From positions 62,001 through 126,000 of the forward strand of contig MKWL01000023.1 of NCBI GenBank assembly GCA_001899305.1: a stretch of DNA of 64,000 bases, written 5' to 3'. The stretch comes from Thiobacillus sp. 0-1251 (GTDB taxonomy: Bacteria; Pseudomonadota; Gammaproteobacteria; Burkholderiales; Thiobacillaceae). A model generated the notes under the pieces. That model made no database searches and had not been told where the DNA came from. It saw only the letters and a program-made list of their open reading frames with translations. Positions 56,701 through 64,000 of the stretch are shown piece by piece; the stretch's first letter is position 1, and every line of letters starts with the position of its first letter. A program made the translations under genes and the position numbers.

Positions 56701-57135
56701 GCCGCCCAGCGCCATCTGCGCGCGGAAGGCCGGCTCGTCGAGGACGTCCTTCTGCTTCAGGAAGAAGGTGTGGGCGGCGAGGAAGGCCGGAGGCGCCAGC
56801 CGGTACAGCGCGGTAGAGAGCGCCACCACGGCGATGTCGAATTCGCCGCGCGAAATCTGGTACAGCGTCGCCAGCCGCTCGGAAATCAGGTCCGGGTGCG
56901 GCGAGAAGGTGTCGTAGGGCAGGGTTTCCCAGTCGGGGAAGGCGCATACCCGCAATGCCGGGTCGAACCAGCGCAGCTCCTCGGCCAGCCGGTTGGCGTC
57001 CCACGCACTCGCGCATACCACCGCCAGCGGCGCGGCATGGCGCGCCAGTTCGGCCAGATACAACGCATCGGCCGCGCCGGCGAGGCCGGACTGGCGGTGG
57101 CCGGAAGGCGGGGAGGAGGGGGAGAAGAACGGCAT
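53743..57135 (-). CDS. mfd: Transcription-repair coupling factor Mfd
   Basis: 1130 residues from the ATG at 57135 (a TTG at 57141 is the alternative). Frees stalled RNA polymerase and recruits UvrA. The N-terminal UvrB-like part (SGLAGAADALYLAELARH, LPYDTFSPHPDLISER) is followed by the polymerase-binding RID domain (LKPGDPVVHAQYGVGQYLGL). The RecG-like motor has Walker A VCGDVGFGKTEVALRAA and box IMDEEHRFGVRQKE, and a C-terminal TRCF domain closes the protein. Length is normal for the family. Followed by serB; divergent from ppa. Confidence 0.97.
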   Translation of the reverse strand: MPFFSPSSPPSGHRQSGLAGAADALYLAELARHAAPLAVVCASAWDANRLAEELRWFDPALRVCAFPDWETLPYDTFSPHPDLISERLATLYQISRGEFDIAVVALSTALYRLAPPAFLAAHTFFLKQKDVLDEPAFRAQMALGGYTHVNQVFAPGEFSIRGGLIDLFPMGSALPYRIDLFDNEIETLRAFDVDTQRSIYPVNEVRLLPAREFPLDEAGITRFRQNFRERFEGDPSKSKLYKDVSNGLAPAGIEYYLPLFFDETATLFDYLPRHTRFVSHGALDPAGQAFWADAQGRHRLLAGDKDRPLLPPAELFLPTDTFFSLAKAYARLDVEQAGAGLARPVPPISVDRREARPVAKLQGFIDGFQGTTLIVAPSAGRRETLHEYLAEHGLDATLCEGWADCQQAAGRILLTYGPLAEGFVTADGALAVITETELYAIPPKTRRAREARATQIDNLLRDLSELKPGDPVVHAQYGVGQYLGLINMDLGDGDTEFLQLEYAKGDKLYVPVANLHLISRYSGAGEGAAPLHKLGTDQWEKARRRAMQAARDTAAELLNLYALRAAREGHAFKFSPHDYEAFAEGFGYEETPDQAAAIAAVMADMQAGKPMDRLVCGDVGFGKTEVALRAAFMAVMGGYQVAVLVPTTLLAEQHFNNFSDRFSAWPVKLAELSRFRTAKEQAEALQALKDGKLDIVIGTHRLIQKDVKFARLGLVIMDEEHRFGVRQKEQLKALRAEVDVLTLTATPIPRTLAMSLEGIRDFSVIATAPQKRLAIKTFVQSFSGGLIREAVLRELKRGGQVYFLHNEVSTIEAMRERLEKLLPEARIRVGHGQMGERELEQVIRDFYQQRYDILLCTTIIETGIDIPTANTILINRADKFGLAQLHQLRGRVGRSHHQAFAYLLVEEDRTLTPQAKKRLEAIQLMEELGSGFHLAMQDLEIRGAGEVLGEKQSGEILEVGFSLYNDMLAGAVASLKAGQEPDMNQPLGVVSEINLHLPALLPVDYCPDVHERLVLYKRLASVHDAEALTQLQEELVDRFGQLPDPARALLDTHRLRLAARPLGIMKVDANADSILLQFVPQPPIDPGRIIQLIQSRRDIKLAGENRLRWTANSSVEARAANVITLFNLLK

Positions 57136-57185
57136 GCGCAAATAGCGTGATTATATCGGGCGAGCGAAGCGCGGTGGGGGACGGG

Positions 57186-57191
57186 TATAAT
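57186..57191 (+). promoter_or_regulatory. Probable -10 element of ppa
   Basis: TATAAT lies 32 bases before the ppa ATG. There is no good TTGACA at the right distance, so only the -10 is called. It makes the in-frame ATG at 57190 unlikely as a start. Confidence 0.45.
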
Positions 57192-57222
57192 GGCCGGCTT
57201 TCCCGTTTTCAGCCTGAATACC

Positions 57223-57771
57223 ATGAGCCTCGACCGCGTCAGTTCCGGCCGCAACCTGCCGGATGACTTCAATGTCATCATCGAAATTCCCGCCCACGGC
57301 GAGCCCATCAAGTACGAAGTCGACAAGGAATCCGGCGCCATGTTCGTCGATCGTTTCATGTCGACCGCCATGCACTATCCCTGCAACTACGGCTACATCC
57401 CGCACACCCTGTCGGAAGACGGCGACCCGGTCGACGTGCTGGTGATCACTCCGATCCCGCTGATCACCGGCGTGGTGGTGCGCTGCCGCCCCATCGGTAT
57501 GCTGAAGATGACCGACGAAGCCGGCGTCGACGCCAAGCTGCTGGCGGTGCCGGTCGACAAGCTGTGCGGCCTGTACAAGGGCGTCCACAAGCCCGAGGAC
57601 CTGCAGCCGCTGCTGCTGCAGCAGATTGCCCACTTCTTCGAGCACTACAAGGACCTCGAGCAGGGCAAATGGGTCAAGGTCGAGGGCTGGGCCGGCATCG
57701 ACGACGCCCGCGCCGAGATCCTCGCCGGCGTCGAACGCTACCGCAATGCCGCGGACAAGCCCGCGTTCTGA
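57223..57771 (+). CDS. ppa: Inorganic pyrophosphatase (family I)
   Basis: 182 residues from the ATG at 57223; the upstream ATG at 57190 overlaps the -10 box. Soluble pyrophosphatase with metal ligands in the motif DGDPVDVLV and in [14 protein letters not shown]; substrate residues appear in YGYIPHTL and GKWVKVEGW. Drives pyrophosphate-releasing biosynthesis in the cytoplasm. The phosphoesterase gene follows after 3 bases. Confidence 0.95.
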   Translation: MSLDRVSSGRNLPDDFNVIIEIPAHGEPIKYEVDKESGAMFVDRFMSTAMHYPCNYGYIPHTLSEDGDPVDVLVITPIPLITGVVVRCRPIGMLKMTDEAGVDAKLLAVPVDKLCGLYKGVHKPEDLQPLLLQQIAHFFEHYKDLEQGKWVKVEGWAGIDDARAEILAGVERYRNAADKPAF

Positions 57772-57774
57772 TCG

Positions 57775-58326
57775 ATGAAGGTCTGCATCCTCTCCGACTC
57801 GCACGACAACCGTCGCCTGCTGGGCGCGGCGGTCGAGCACGCCAAGGCGCACGGGGCGGAAGCGGTGCTGCATTGCGGCGACGTGGTCGCCCCGACCACG
57901 CTGCGCGTGCTGCAGAAATACGAGCTGCCGGTGCATGTCATCCACGGTAACAACACCGGCGACCTCTACAACATGACGCGGCTGGCCGCCGAGCCCAACA
58001 GCGTCATCCGCTACCACGGCCAGGACGCGGCCTTCACCCTGGCCGACCGCAATTTGTTCCTGGTGCATTATCCGCACTACGCGCAGGCGCTCGCCTGCAC
58101 TGGCGACTACGACCTGGTGTGCTGCGGGCACGACCACAAGTCCAGCATCGCGCAGGTCGCCACCGTCAAGGGCGGGCATACCTGGCTGATCAATCCGGGC
58201 ACCGTCGGCGGCGTCGGCGCGCCGCCCACCTACATCATGGCCGACCTCGCCACCATGCAGTTCGAGATCGTCACGATCGAAGCCGCGCCGGCTTCAGTGC
58301 TGCCGCCCGTCACGCCGCATGTCTAG
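57775..58326 (+). CDS. YfcE/MJ0936-type metallophosphoesterase
   Basis: 183 residues. The calcineurin-like metal motifs are all visible: CILSDSHDN, VLHCGDVV, IHGNNTGD, LVHYPHY, and CCGHDHKSSIA plus INPGTVG. Phosphodiesterase of unknown natural substrate. Three bases after ppa, so co-transcribed. Confidence 0.9.
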   Translation: MKVCILSDSHDNRRLLGAAVEHAKAHGAEAVLHCGDVVAPTTLRVLQKYELPVHVIHGNNTGDLYNMTRLAAEPNSVIRYHGQDAAFTLADRNLFLVHYPHYAQALACTGDYDLVCCGHDHKSSIAQVATVKGGHTWLINPGTVGGVGAPPTYIMADLATMQFEIVTIEAAPASVLPPVTPHV

Positions 58327-58358
58327 ACAACCTGCCTGAGGCCTTGCTGCCAGGTTGT
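58327..58358. other. Stem-loop between convergent genes
   Basis: ACAACCTG (58327-58334) pairs with CAGGTTGT (58351-58358) around a 16-base loop. T tracts are weak on both sides, so it is a possible but not a clear terminator for the ppa unit and the HD-GYP gene. Confidence 0.4.
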
Positions 58359-58389
58359 TGTCGGGGGTTTCGGTTGACGGCAAGCCTGA

Positions 58390-59598
58390 TCAGGTTGCCC
58401 AGAGTTCGTCCAGATTCGTGATTCCCCATTTGGCCGCGTCTTCACGGCTGACAATCTTTTCCGTGATGGATGGGCGGGAAAGGTCGATCAATTCCGGCAC
58501 GATGTAGGTTTGCGACTTGGTCGAGAAGAATACCTTGACGCGTGGCGCCAGCAGCGATTTTTCTGATTGCTCGACCACGACTGCCAGACGGCCTGACGCG
58601 AGTTTGACCAGCGAGCCGACCGGATAGATGCCGATGCTTTTGATGAAGGCCTGAAAGACGTGCTCGTCGAAGTGTCCCTTGCTCCACTCGGTCATTTTCC
58701 GGATGGATTCAGCCGGGTCCCAGCCCGCCTTGTAGGGGCGATTGGAGGTGATGGCGTCATACACGTCGCACACGGCCCCCATCTTGGCGAAGAGACTGAT
58801 TTCGTCGCTTGAGAGCCGGTCAGGGTAACCGCTGCCGTCGACTTTCTCGTGATGGTGCAGGCACACATCGAGCACGATGTCGCTGGCGGTGTTGCCCTCG
58901 ATCAACAGGCGGTGACCTTCGACTGGGTGGCTCTTGATGATACGGAATTCGTCGTCGGTCAGCCTGCCCGGCTTGTTGAGTACGTCCATTGGCATCAGGG
59001 CCTTGCCCAGATCGTGCATCAGGCCAGCCATGCCGGCTTCACGTACGTTCGTTTCATCCAGATCCAGTTGGCGTGCCAGCGACACCATCAGCGCGCAAAC
59101 CGCAACGGAATGCATGTACGTGTAGTCGTCGGCGGTCTTGAGTCGCGCCAGACTGATCAGTGCGCCAGGGTTGCGTATCACGGACGAGGAAATTTCTTCG
59201 ACCAGTTTGCTGGCATCCTCGGCACTGATGGCTTTTCCCATGCGGACTTCCCGGAACATGGAGACAACCGCCTTCTTGGCCTTGGCGCAAATCATGGCCG
59301 CACGCTGCAGCTCTTCGCTCATCGATGCCGGTTTGAGCGCATCGATTCCGGGCGCAATCTCGGTATGCATCACAGCGGTAACCGATGGCCCGGGTTCTTC
59401 CTTGGCCGTGGGTGTGTCGAGGCCTTTGGCGACATCGATCCAGACCTCGGTGATGCCGCTATCGCAGATGCGGCGGATGTCCTCGGTGTCCGTCAAGGTA
59501 AACTTGCTGCGCCAGAATGGATGTTCCATCCATGAGCCGCACAGCCCATGGAGATGCATGCCCAGTTGCAGGTCTCGGGCCTTGATTTTCTTGAGCAC
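58390..59598 (-). CDS. HD-GYP cyclic-di-GMP phosphodiesterase with N-terminal DUF3391-like domain
   Basis: 402 residues from a GTG at 59598. The first ~110 residues match the DUF3391-type domain (RDLQLGMHLHGLCGSWMEHP). The HD-GYP domain spans about 140-330 and retains its ligands: MHSVAVCALM, GLMHDLGKALMP, HHHEKVDGSGYPDRLS, DVYDAITSNRPYK. Expected to hydrolyse c-di-GMP to GMP. A short C-terminal beta domain follows (YPVGSLVKLASGRLAVVVEQ). Stands alone, with three dyads upstream of its start. Confidence 0.93.
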   Translation of the reverse strand: MLKKIKARDLQLGMHLHGLCGSWMEHPFWRSKFTLTDTEDIRRICDSGITEVWIDVAKGLDTPTAKEEPGPSVTAVMHTEIAPGIDALKPASMSEELQRAAMICAKAKKAVVSMFREVRMGKAISAEDASKLVEEISSSVIRNPGALISLARLKTADDYTYMHSVAVCALMVSLARQLDLDETNVREAGMAGLMHDLGKALMPMDVLNKPGRLTDDEFRIIKSHPVEGHRLLIEGNTASDIVLDVCLHHHEKVDGSGYPDRLSSDEISLFAKMGAVCDVYDAITSNRPYKAGWDPAESIRKMTEWSKGHFDEHVFQAFIKSIGIYPVGSLVKLASGRLAVVVEQSEKSLLAPRVKVFFSTKSQTYIVPELIDLSRPSITEKIVSREDAAKWGITNLDELWAT

Positions 59599-59622
59599 GG
59601 CGTTTATTCGATCAATCTATTT

Positions 59623-59680
59623 AATGGCCATTCTAGGTGAAAACGACGTTTTGTACTGGACATGACTCCTGGATATGTCC
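59623..59680. promoter_or_regulatory. Three short dyad elements upstream of the HD-GYP gene
   Basis: AATGGCCATT (59623-59632) is a perfect palindrome. AAAAC-GAC-GTTTT (59640-59652) and GGACAT-N11-ATGTCC (59658-59680) are inverted repeats. They lie 25-82 bases before the GTG start on the minus strand and could be operator sites. No regulator is assigned. Confidence 0.35.
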
Positions 59681-59747
59681 GTTTCAGCATGATTCGTCGG
59701 TGTTCGATCTTGCCGAGCCTGATCCGTGGCATCGCCATTGCCTGGCA

Positions 59748-60185
59748 CTAGCGATGGCGGGCCGTACCTGATTGGCAATAGTCAGGCAAGGGGAGCTTTT
59801 GTGCCTCCGGTCTTTCAATCGGCCAATACCGGCCGCCGGATACAGCGGGGCAGTCCCGGGCCAGACCAGCCCGGATCACCGCTGCGGCAATATCTTGTCC
59901 GGCCACATAACAAATCCCGACTTCGTGCATTTGAAATTGAGTTCCATCAAGCGTGCAGTGCACCGGCTCGCCTTCCGCATAATGTTCCAGGAATGCTGTG
60001 GCTTCATTTCCACCGGACTGCTGGTTGTCTGGGGCTGCGATGCCCAGTAAGCGCACCTTGATTGTTCCATGATCGGTGGTGACATGAATCGTATCGCCAT
60101 CGACGACATGGGCCACGCCAGATATTTCTGATTGTGCAAAGACCGGAAGTGAGACCAGAAGGCAGAGCAGGCCAATTTTTTTCAT
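59748..60185 (-). CDS. Exported staphylococcal-nuclease-like protein with lost catalytic residues
   Basis: 145 residues with a signal peptide (MKKIGLLCLLVSLPVFAQS). The SNase-like fold is visible in VAHVVDGDTIHV, then VRLLGIAAPDNQQSGGNEAT and AAAVIRAGLARDC. In active nucleases the catalytic set is Arg, Glu and Arg. Here the first Arg (VRLLG) is kept, the Glu position reads Asp (AAPD), and the second Arg, usually in a DGR motif, is absent (DGTQFQ). Cysteines (HCTL, GICY, RDCP, DYCQ) may form disulfides. Probably periplasmic, perhaps non-catalytic. Confidence 0.75.
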   Translation of the reverse strand: MKKIGLLCLLVSLPVFAQSEISGVAHVVDGDTIHVTTDHGTIKVRLLGIAAPDNQQSGGNEATAFLEHYAEGEPVHCTLDGTQFQMHEVGICYVAGQDIAAAVIRAGLARDCPAVSGGRYWPIERPEAQKLPLPDYCQSGTARHR

Positions 60186-60439
60186 CGTGAACTCCCGTGT
60201 ATTCTGGGACTCATAATTCTACTGCCTCAGCACATGCGAAACAGGGCGCCGGATTGAAGGCAGTTTTTCTTGTTTGAACGGAACGGTGAAAACAGGATCA
60301 CTGTGTCTTTATTTGATATATATTAGGCACGATCTGATTCAGGCGTAAGCCCAAGTCAGCCCCAAGGCGAACCGGTTCCCTGTCGTCACGTAGTATGCCG
60401 GAGCGCCATTTATTAACCGCCAGCAAAAGGAAGCCAGCA

Positions 60440-60730
60440 ATGAAAGAAGAACTGAAGCCTTCACGTCGTCAATTCCTGAAGATCAGCGGCGCAGCGCTCG
60501 CCATGATTCCCGTGGTCGCTGTTTCGGGGAAGGCCGTGGCCGCAACCAATGCCGCCATGCGCACTTCGATGAAATACCAGGACAAGCCAAACGGAGACAA
60601 GCACTGCGCAACCTGCATGCATTTCGTTCCGGGTAAAACACCGAAGGCGCTTGGCGGCTGCAAGATTTTCCCCGGAGACACCGAAATCTCCCCGCAGGGC
60701 TATTGCGTGGCTTGGGCTGCCGCCAAGTAG
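60440..60730 (+). CDS. High-potential iron-sulfur protein (HiPIP), Tat-exported
   Basis: 96 residues from the ATG at 60440; 15 in-frame codons upstream precede the Tat signal and are unlikely to be translated. The twin-arginine signal SRRQFLKISGAALAMIPVVA is followed by a small domain with four cluster ligands: HCATCMHF, GGCKIF and GYCVAW. Carries electrons in the periplasm, typically from the bc1 complex, in purple and sulfur-oxidising bacteria. TatABC are encoded at 20.5-22.1 kb. A 254-base gap, divergent from the nuclease-like gene, holds its promoter; I see no other gene there. Confidence 0.95.
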   Translation: MKEELKPSRRQFLKISGAALAMIPVVAVSGKAVAATNAAMRTSMKYQDKPNGDKHCATCMHFVPGKTPKALGGCKIFPGDTEISPQGYCVAWAAAK

Positions 60731-60854
60731 TTATCAGTAATCAATGAGTGATTCGCGCATCTGAGCGAAGGCGGGCATGGATGCGCACGTGAGGCGGTGA
60801 TTCGTTCACCGGCGGGCCAGCTTTACGCCGAAAACACGATCTACCGTTGAAATG

Positions 60855-60887
60855 AAAAGGCCGATTCCATTTGGAATCGGCCTTTTT
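60855..60887. terminator. Bidirectional terminator after the HiPIP gene and tRNA-Arg
   Basis: GGCCGATTCCA and TGGAATCGGCC form an 11-bp stem with a very short loop, flanked by AAAA and TTTTT. It can end HiPIP transcription on the plus strand and the tRNA-Arg on the minus strand. Confidence 0.8.
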
Positions 60888-60893
60888 GTATGG

Positions 60894-60970
60894 TGGTGCG
60901 CCCGAAGAGATTCGAACTCCTGACCCCTTGGTTCGTAGCCAAGTACTCTATCCAGCTGAGCTACGGGCGC
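60894..60970 (-). tRNA. tRNA-Arg (anticodon ACG)
   Basis: 77 bases with encoded CCA. Acceptor GCGCCCG/CGGGCGC, anticodon stem CTTGG/CCAAG around CTACGAA, anticodon ACG (inosine-modified, reads CGU/CGC/CGA). T arm AGGAGTTCGAATCTCT. Confidence 0.97.
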
Positions 60971-60984
60971 TTTGAAGGTTGCGC

Positions 60985-60990
60985 ATTATA
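60985..60990 (-). promoter_or_regulatory. -10 element of tRNA-Arg
   Basis: TATAAT on the minus strand 14 bases before the tRNA 5' end. The -35 region (about 61008-61013) reads TGTCCA and is weak. Confidence 0.5.
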
Positions 60991-61039
60991 CGCAGTTTTG
61001 GAGATATTGGACAGATGAAATCTGTCTGCAATCTAAATT

Positions 61040-61133
61040 TGGCGGAGACGGAGGGATTCGAACCCTCGATGCAGGTTTAAGCCCGCATGCTCCCTTAGCA
61101 GGGGAGTACCTTCAACCACTCGGCCACGTCTCC
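61040..61133 (-). tRNA. tRNA-Ser (anticodon GCU)
   Basis: 94 bases with encoded CCA. Acceptor GGAGACG/CGTCTCC, anticodon stem CTCCC/GGGAG around CTGCTAA with anticodon GCT, and a long class II variable arm (CATGCGGGCTTAAACCTGCA). Directly preceded by a perfect hairpin. Confidence 0.97.
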
Positions 61134-61136
61134 GAA

Positions 61137-61167
61137 CCGCCGCGCATTGTAGCGGAATGCGCGGCGG
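61137..61167 (-). other. Perfect hairpin between lysC and tRNA-Ser, containing a possible -10 box
   Basis: CCGCCGCGCATT pairs with AATGCGCGGCGG (12 bp, no mismatch) around a 7-base loop, ending 3 bases before the tRNA 5' end. There is no U tract. On the minus strand TACAAT (61152-61147) spans the loop and stem edge and could be the tRNA -10. Confidence 0.55.
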
Positions 61168-61176
61168 AAAGCCACC

Positions 61177-62406
61177 TCAGGCAGGGGCCTTGTCGAGTTC
61201 GAAGGCCTGGTGCAGGGCACGCACCGCGAGTTCCATGTATTTGTCCTCGACCACCACCGAGATCTTGATTTCCGAGGTGGAGATCATCTGCAGGTTGATG
61301 TTTTCCTTCGACAGGGTTTCGAACATCTTGCGTGCGATGCCCACGTGCGAGCGCATGCCGACGCCGACGATCGAGACCTTGGCGATCTTGTCGTCGCCGG
61401 TGACCTCGCGTGCGCCGGTGGTTGCAGCATTGGCCTTGACGATGTCCATGGCCTTGGCGAAATCGTTGCGGTGCACGGTGAAGGTGAAGTCAGTGGTGTT
61501 CGCGTGGCCGACGTTCTGCACGATCATGTCAACGTCGATGTTGGCGTCGGCCACTGGGCCGAGAATCTGGTAGGCGATGCCGGGCTGGTCGGGCACGCCG
61601 ACCACGGTGATTTTGGCTTCGTCGCGGTTGAACGCGATGCCGGAGATGATGGCCTGTTCCATGTTGTCGCTTTCCTCGAAGGTGATGAGCGTGCCGTCGC
61701 CTTCATCCTGAAAGCTGGACAGCACACGAAGTTTGACTTTGTATTTGCCGGCGAACTCGACCGAACGGATCTGCAGCACCTTGGAGCCGAGGCTCGCCAT
61801 TTCGAGCATTTCCTCAAAGGTGACGGTCTTCAGCCGGCGTGCTTCGGGGACGATACGCGGGTCAGTGGTATAGACGCCGTCGACGTCGGTGTAGATCTGG
61901 CACTCGTCGGCCTTGAGTGCGGCAGCCAGCGCGACGCCGGTGGTGTCGGAACCGCCGCGGCCCAACGTGGTGATGTTGCCGTCGGCATCGACACCCTGGA
62001 ATCCGGCGACCACGACCACATGGCCCGAATCCAGGTCGCGCCGCATGTTGGCTTCGTCGATGCTGAGGATGCGCGCCTTGGTGAAGGCGTTGTCGGTGAG
62101 GATGCGCACCTGCGCGCCGGTATAGCTCTTGGCTTTCAGGCCAAGGTCTTTCAGCGCCATGGCGAGCAGGGCAATGGTGACCTGCTCGCCGGTGGACACC
62201 AGCATGTCGAGTTCGCGCGGGTCGGGTTGCGCCTGAATGCCTTTCGCCAGCGCGATCAGCCGGTTGGTCTCGCCCGACATGGCCGAGAGTACGACCACCA
62301 CCTGGTGGCCGAGCATTTTGAATTTGGCGACACGTTCCGCCACGGCGCGGATGCGTTCGACGTTGGCGACCGAGGTGCCGCCGTATTTTTGTACGATGAG
62401 TGCCAT
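61177..62406 (-). CDS. lysC: Aspartate kinase LysC
   Basis: 409 residues. First step of the aspartate pathway to lysine, threonine, methionine and diaminopimelate. N-terminal kinase domain with [40 protein letters not shown] and [14 protein letters not shown]; two C-terminal ACT domains for feedback control ([36 protein letters not shown]). The downstream neighbour is tRNA-Ser. No lysine riboswitch is visible in the 48-base gap to rlmD. Confidence 0.96.
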   Translation of the reverse strand: MALIVQKYGGTSVANVERIRAVAERVAKFKMLGHQVVVVLSAMSGETNRLIALAKGIQAQPDPRELDMLVSTGEQVTIALLAMALKDLGLKAKSYTGAQVRILTDNAFTKARILSIDEANMRRDLDSGHVVVVAGFQGVDADGNITTLGRGGSDTTGVALAAALKADECQIYTDVDGVYTTDPRIVPEARRLKTVTFEEMLEMASLGSKVLQIRSVEFAGKYKVKLRVLSSFQDEGDGTLITFEESDNMEQAIISGIAFNRDEAKITVVGVPDQPGIAYQILGPVADANIDVDMIVQNVGHANTTDFTFTVHRNDFAKAMDIVKANAATTGAREVTGDDKIAKVSIVGVGMRSHVGIARKMFETLSKENINLQMISTSEIKISVVVEDKYMELAVRALHQAFELDKAPA

Positions 62407-62454
62407 GTTAGGGCCAGGGGGTTGAGGGCTAGGTAAAGGCGGGATTTTAATGGA

Positions 62455-63753
62455 TTACCGCGTAAACAGGGCAATCGACTCCACATGTGCGGTATGCGGG
62501 AACATGTTGGCGACGCCGGCGGCTTCGAGCCGGTAACCCTTGACGTGCACCAGCACCTCGGCGTCCCGTGCCAGCGTGGCGGGGTCGCACGAAACATAGA
62601 CGATGCGCTGTGGTCCGCGGCCGTCGGGCAGCGATTTGACGACCTCGATGGCGCCGGAACGCGGCGGATCGATCAGCAGCTTGTCGAAGTGCCCCAGGGC
62701 AGCGAATTTCTCGGATGTCATCTCGAACAGGTTGTCGACCACGAAGTGGGCGTTGGGCAGCGCGTTATGCAGGGCATTCGCACGTGCACGGGCGACGAGT
62801 TCCGTGCTGCCTTCGATGCCGAGCACATCGGCTCCGCTTCGGGCGATGGGCAGGGTGAAGTTGCCTAGGCCGCAGAACAGGTCGGCAATGCGTTCGCCCG
62901 GTTGCGGGTCGAGCAGGCGCAGCGCGCGGCTGACCAGCGCGCGGTTGATGGCGGTGTTGACCTGGGTGAAATCGGTGGGTCTGAACGGCATCGTCAGGCC
63001 GAATTCGGGCAGGCTGTAGCTGAGTTCGGGCGCGATGTCGGGCCAGAACGGGCGCACGGTGTCGGGGCCTTTTGCCTGCTCCCAGATATGGACGCGATGC
63101 CGGTCGGCAAATGCTCGTACCTGGGCGGCGTCCTCGTCGGTCCAGGGTTCGAGCAGGCGAAATACCAGCACAGTAATATGTTCGCCGACGGCGATCTCGA
63201 TCTGCGGGATGCGATCGGCGTTCGACAGTTGCACGATCAGCTCGCGCAGTGGCTGAATCAGTGCCGAGACGTCGGGCGTCAGCACCTCGCAACTCGCCAT
63301 GTCGGCAATGAAGCTGGAGCGCTTCTCGTGGAAACCGACCAGCACGCCGCCTTTCTTGTCGACCCGTCGTACCGACAGCCGCGCGCGGTGGCGATAGCCC
63401 CAGGTCGGCCCGTGCAGGGCGCGCAGCATGATGTCGGGGCTGACCTTGCCGATGCGGGCGAGATTCTCTTCCAGCACGCGCTGCTTGGCGGCTACCTGGG
63501 CGCTGGCTTCCAGATGCTGCATCGAGCAGCCGCCGCAGCGGCCGAAGTATTTGCAGCGTGGTTCCGCGCGCTGGGCGCTGGCCTTGAGGATAGCGACCGC
63601 GTTGGCCGAGTTGTATTTGGCGTGCTTGCGGTAGACCGCGATGTCCGCGCGTTCGCCCGCCAGCGCACCGTCGACGAAGGTGACCTTGCCGTCGACGCGT
63701 GCAACGCCGTGGCCCTCGTGGTCGAGGGAGAGGATGTCGACCGTCTGATTCAT
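62455..63753 (-). CDS. rlmD: 23S rRNA (uracil-1939-C5)-methyltransferase RlmD
   Basis: 432 residues. A TRAM-like N-terminus ([20 protein letters not shown]) precedes a 4Fe-4S site with [14 protein letters not shown] and a fourth Cys in SCEVL. The SAM-binding region is [15 protein letters not shown], the substrate motif LIDPPRSGA, and the catalytic Cys [12 protein letters not shown]. Its ATG overlaps the stop of the upstream exonuclease gene by four bases. Confidence 0.94.
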   Translation of the reverse strand: MNQTVDILSLDHEGHGVARVDGKVTFVDGALAGERADIAVYRKHAKYNSANAVAILKASAQRAEPRCKYFGRCGGCSMQHLEASAQVAAKQRVLEENLARIGKVSPDIMLRALHGPTWGYRHRARLSVRRVDKKGGVLVGFHEKRSSFIADMASCEVLTPDVSALIQPLRELIVQLSNADRIPQIEIAVGEHITVLVFRLLEPWTDEDAAQVRAFADRHRVHIWEQAKGPDTVRPFWPDIAPELSYSLPEFGLTMPFRPTDFTQVNTAINRALVSRALRLLDPQPGERIADLFCGLGNFTLPIARSGADVLGIEGSTELVARARANALHNALPNAHFVVDNLFEMTSEKFAALGHFDKLLIDPPRSGAIEVVKSLPDGRGPQRIVYVSCDPATLARDAEVLVHVKGYRLEAAGVANMFPHTAHVESIALFTR

Positions 63754-64000
63754 GCCCAGGCCGCCAGGAATTCCTGCCAGTGCGGGGCGGGGTGAGCCTG
63801 GACTGTATTCCTCGCGAGCTCGATCTCGGCTGCGTAGGCCGAGTCGGTCAGCGTCCCGCGCATCTTCTGGAAGCGCAGGTAGACCAGCCAGGTGTTCATG
63901 ACGTCGGTTTCGCAGTAGTTGCGGATGGCGTCGATTTCACCGTTCTGGAAGGCGTCCAGCACTTTCGATCCGTCCATCCCCAACTTGCCGGGAAAGCCAC
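63750..64000 (-). CDS. Predicted 3'-5' exonuclease (PolB-exonuclease-like), C-terminal part
   Basis: The frame is open to the window edge, so only the last ~82 residues are present and the true start lies beyond 64000. The segment [12 protein letters not shown] followed by [20 protein letters not shown] and FQKMRGTL matches the end of DNA_pol_B_exo2 proteins, predicted exonucleases related to PolB proofreading domains; the CETDV motif would hold the last metal-binding Asp. Coupled to rlmD as ATGA. Confidence 0.8.
   Translation of the reverse strand, partial: GFPGKLGMDGSKVLDAFQNGEIDAIRNYCETDVMNTWLVYLRFQKMRGTLTDSAYAAEIELARNTVQAHPAPHWQEFLAAWA

Noticed and set aside
60186-60439. Small gene between the nuclease-like gene and HiPIP
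   Set aside because: No open frame with a ribosome site; the gap has an AT-rich segment (around 60309-60328) that is more likely promoter DNA.
62407-62454. Possible lysine riboswitch before lysC
   Set aside because: The gap is only 48 bases, far too short for the L box, and no matching core sequence is visible.

Overview
The window is a compact, GC-rich bacterial chromosome segment. It looks like a betaproteobacterium, probably a Thiobacillus-like sulfur oxidiser. That placement is an inference from four features: a Tat-exported high-potential iron-sulfur protein, the HpnCDE squalene pathway, a his operon running into hit-tatABC, and the order tig-clpP-clpX-lon-HU followed by tRNAs and ppiD. 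I see no insertion sequence, prophage, CRISPR array, rRNA or replication origin. No stretch over 300 bases lacks a gene. Many start and stop codons overlap by 1 to 4 bases, so most genes sit in translationally coupled groups.

Layout. 0-7 kb: tail of a methyltransferase-regulatory-domain gene, two exported proteins of unknown role, a PIN-PhoH ATPase, an exported HIRAN protein, then tsaB-rimI-udg and a methyltransferase. 7.2-10.6 kb: a membrane-associated set (LemA, two TPM-domain proteins, NfeD-like, stomatin/SPFH). 10.6-14 kb: lplT, a LysR regulator with a coupled small gene, a DUF2007-type protein and a Fur-family regulator. 14.2-22.1 kb: hisDCBHAFIE, a HIT hydrolase and tatABC; hisG is not here. 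22.1-23.4 kb: an ammonium transporter gene behind two NtrC-like sites and a sigma-54-type promoter. 23.4-28.4 kb (minus strand): hpnC-hpnD-hpnE, an atypical SDR and a membrane Ser/Thr kinase, apparently one operon. 28.5-37.1 kb: tRNA-Leu, trigger factor, ClpP, ClpX, Lon (with a sigma-32-like promoter), HU, tRNA-Val, tRNA-Asp and PpiD, i.e. a protein-folding and quality-control block. 37.2-44.8 kb: fabI and a four-gene oligopeptide-type ABC importer. 44.8-52.2 kb: a MltD-like transglycosylase, gloB, a methyltransferase, rnhA, dnaQ, a periplasmic binding-protein-like gene and a GGDEF/EAL protein. 52.2-59.6 kb: a copper-chaperone-like protein, orphan flgM, serB, mfd, ppa, a phosphoesterase and an HD-GYP protein. 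59.7-64 kb: a degenerate nuclease-like protein, HiPIP, tRNA-Arg, tRNA-Ser, lysC, rlmD and a partial 3'-5' exonuclease.

Most of the content is housekeeping. The strongest non-routine signals are the two helically phased NtrC-like sites plus sigma-54 element before amt; the kinase and active-site-altered SDR at the end of the squalene operon; the LemA/TPM/NfeD/SPFH membrane cluster; the translationally coupled periplasmic protein and GGDEF/EAL pair; and several enzymes with substituted key residues (UDG Cys-to-Ser, SDR, nuclease-like protein). All calls come from reading motifs and gene order; no database search was run.
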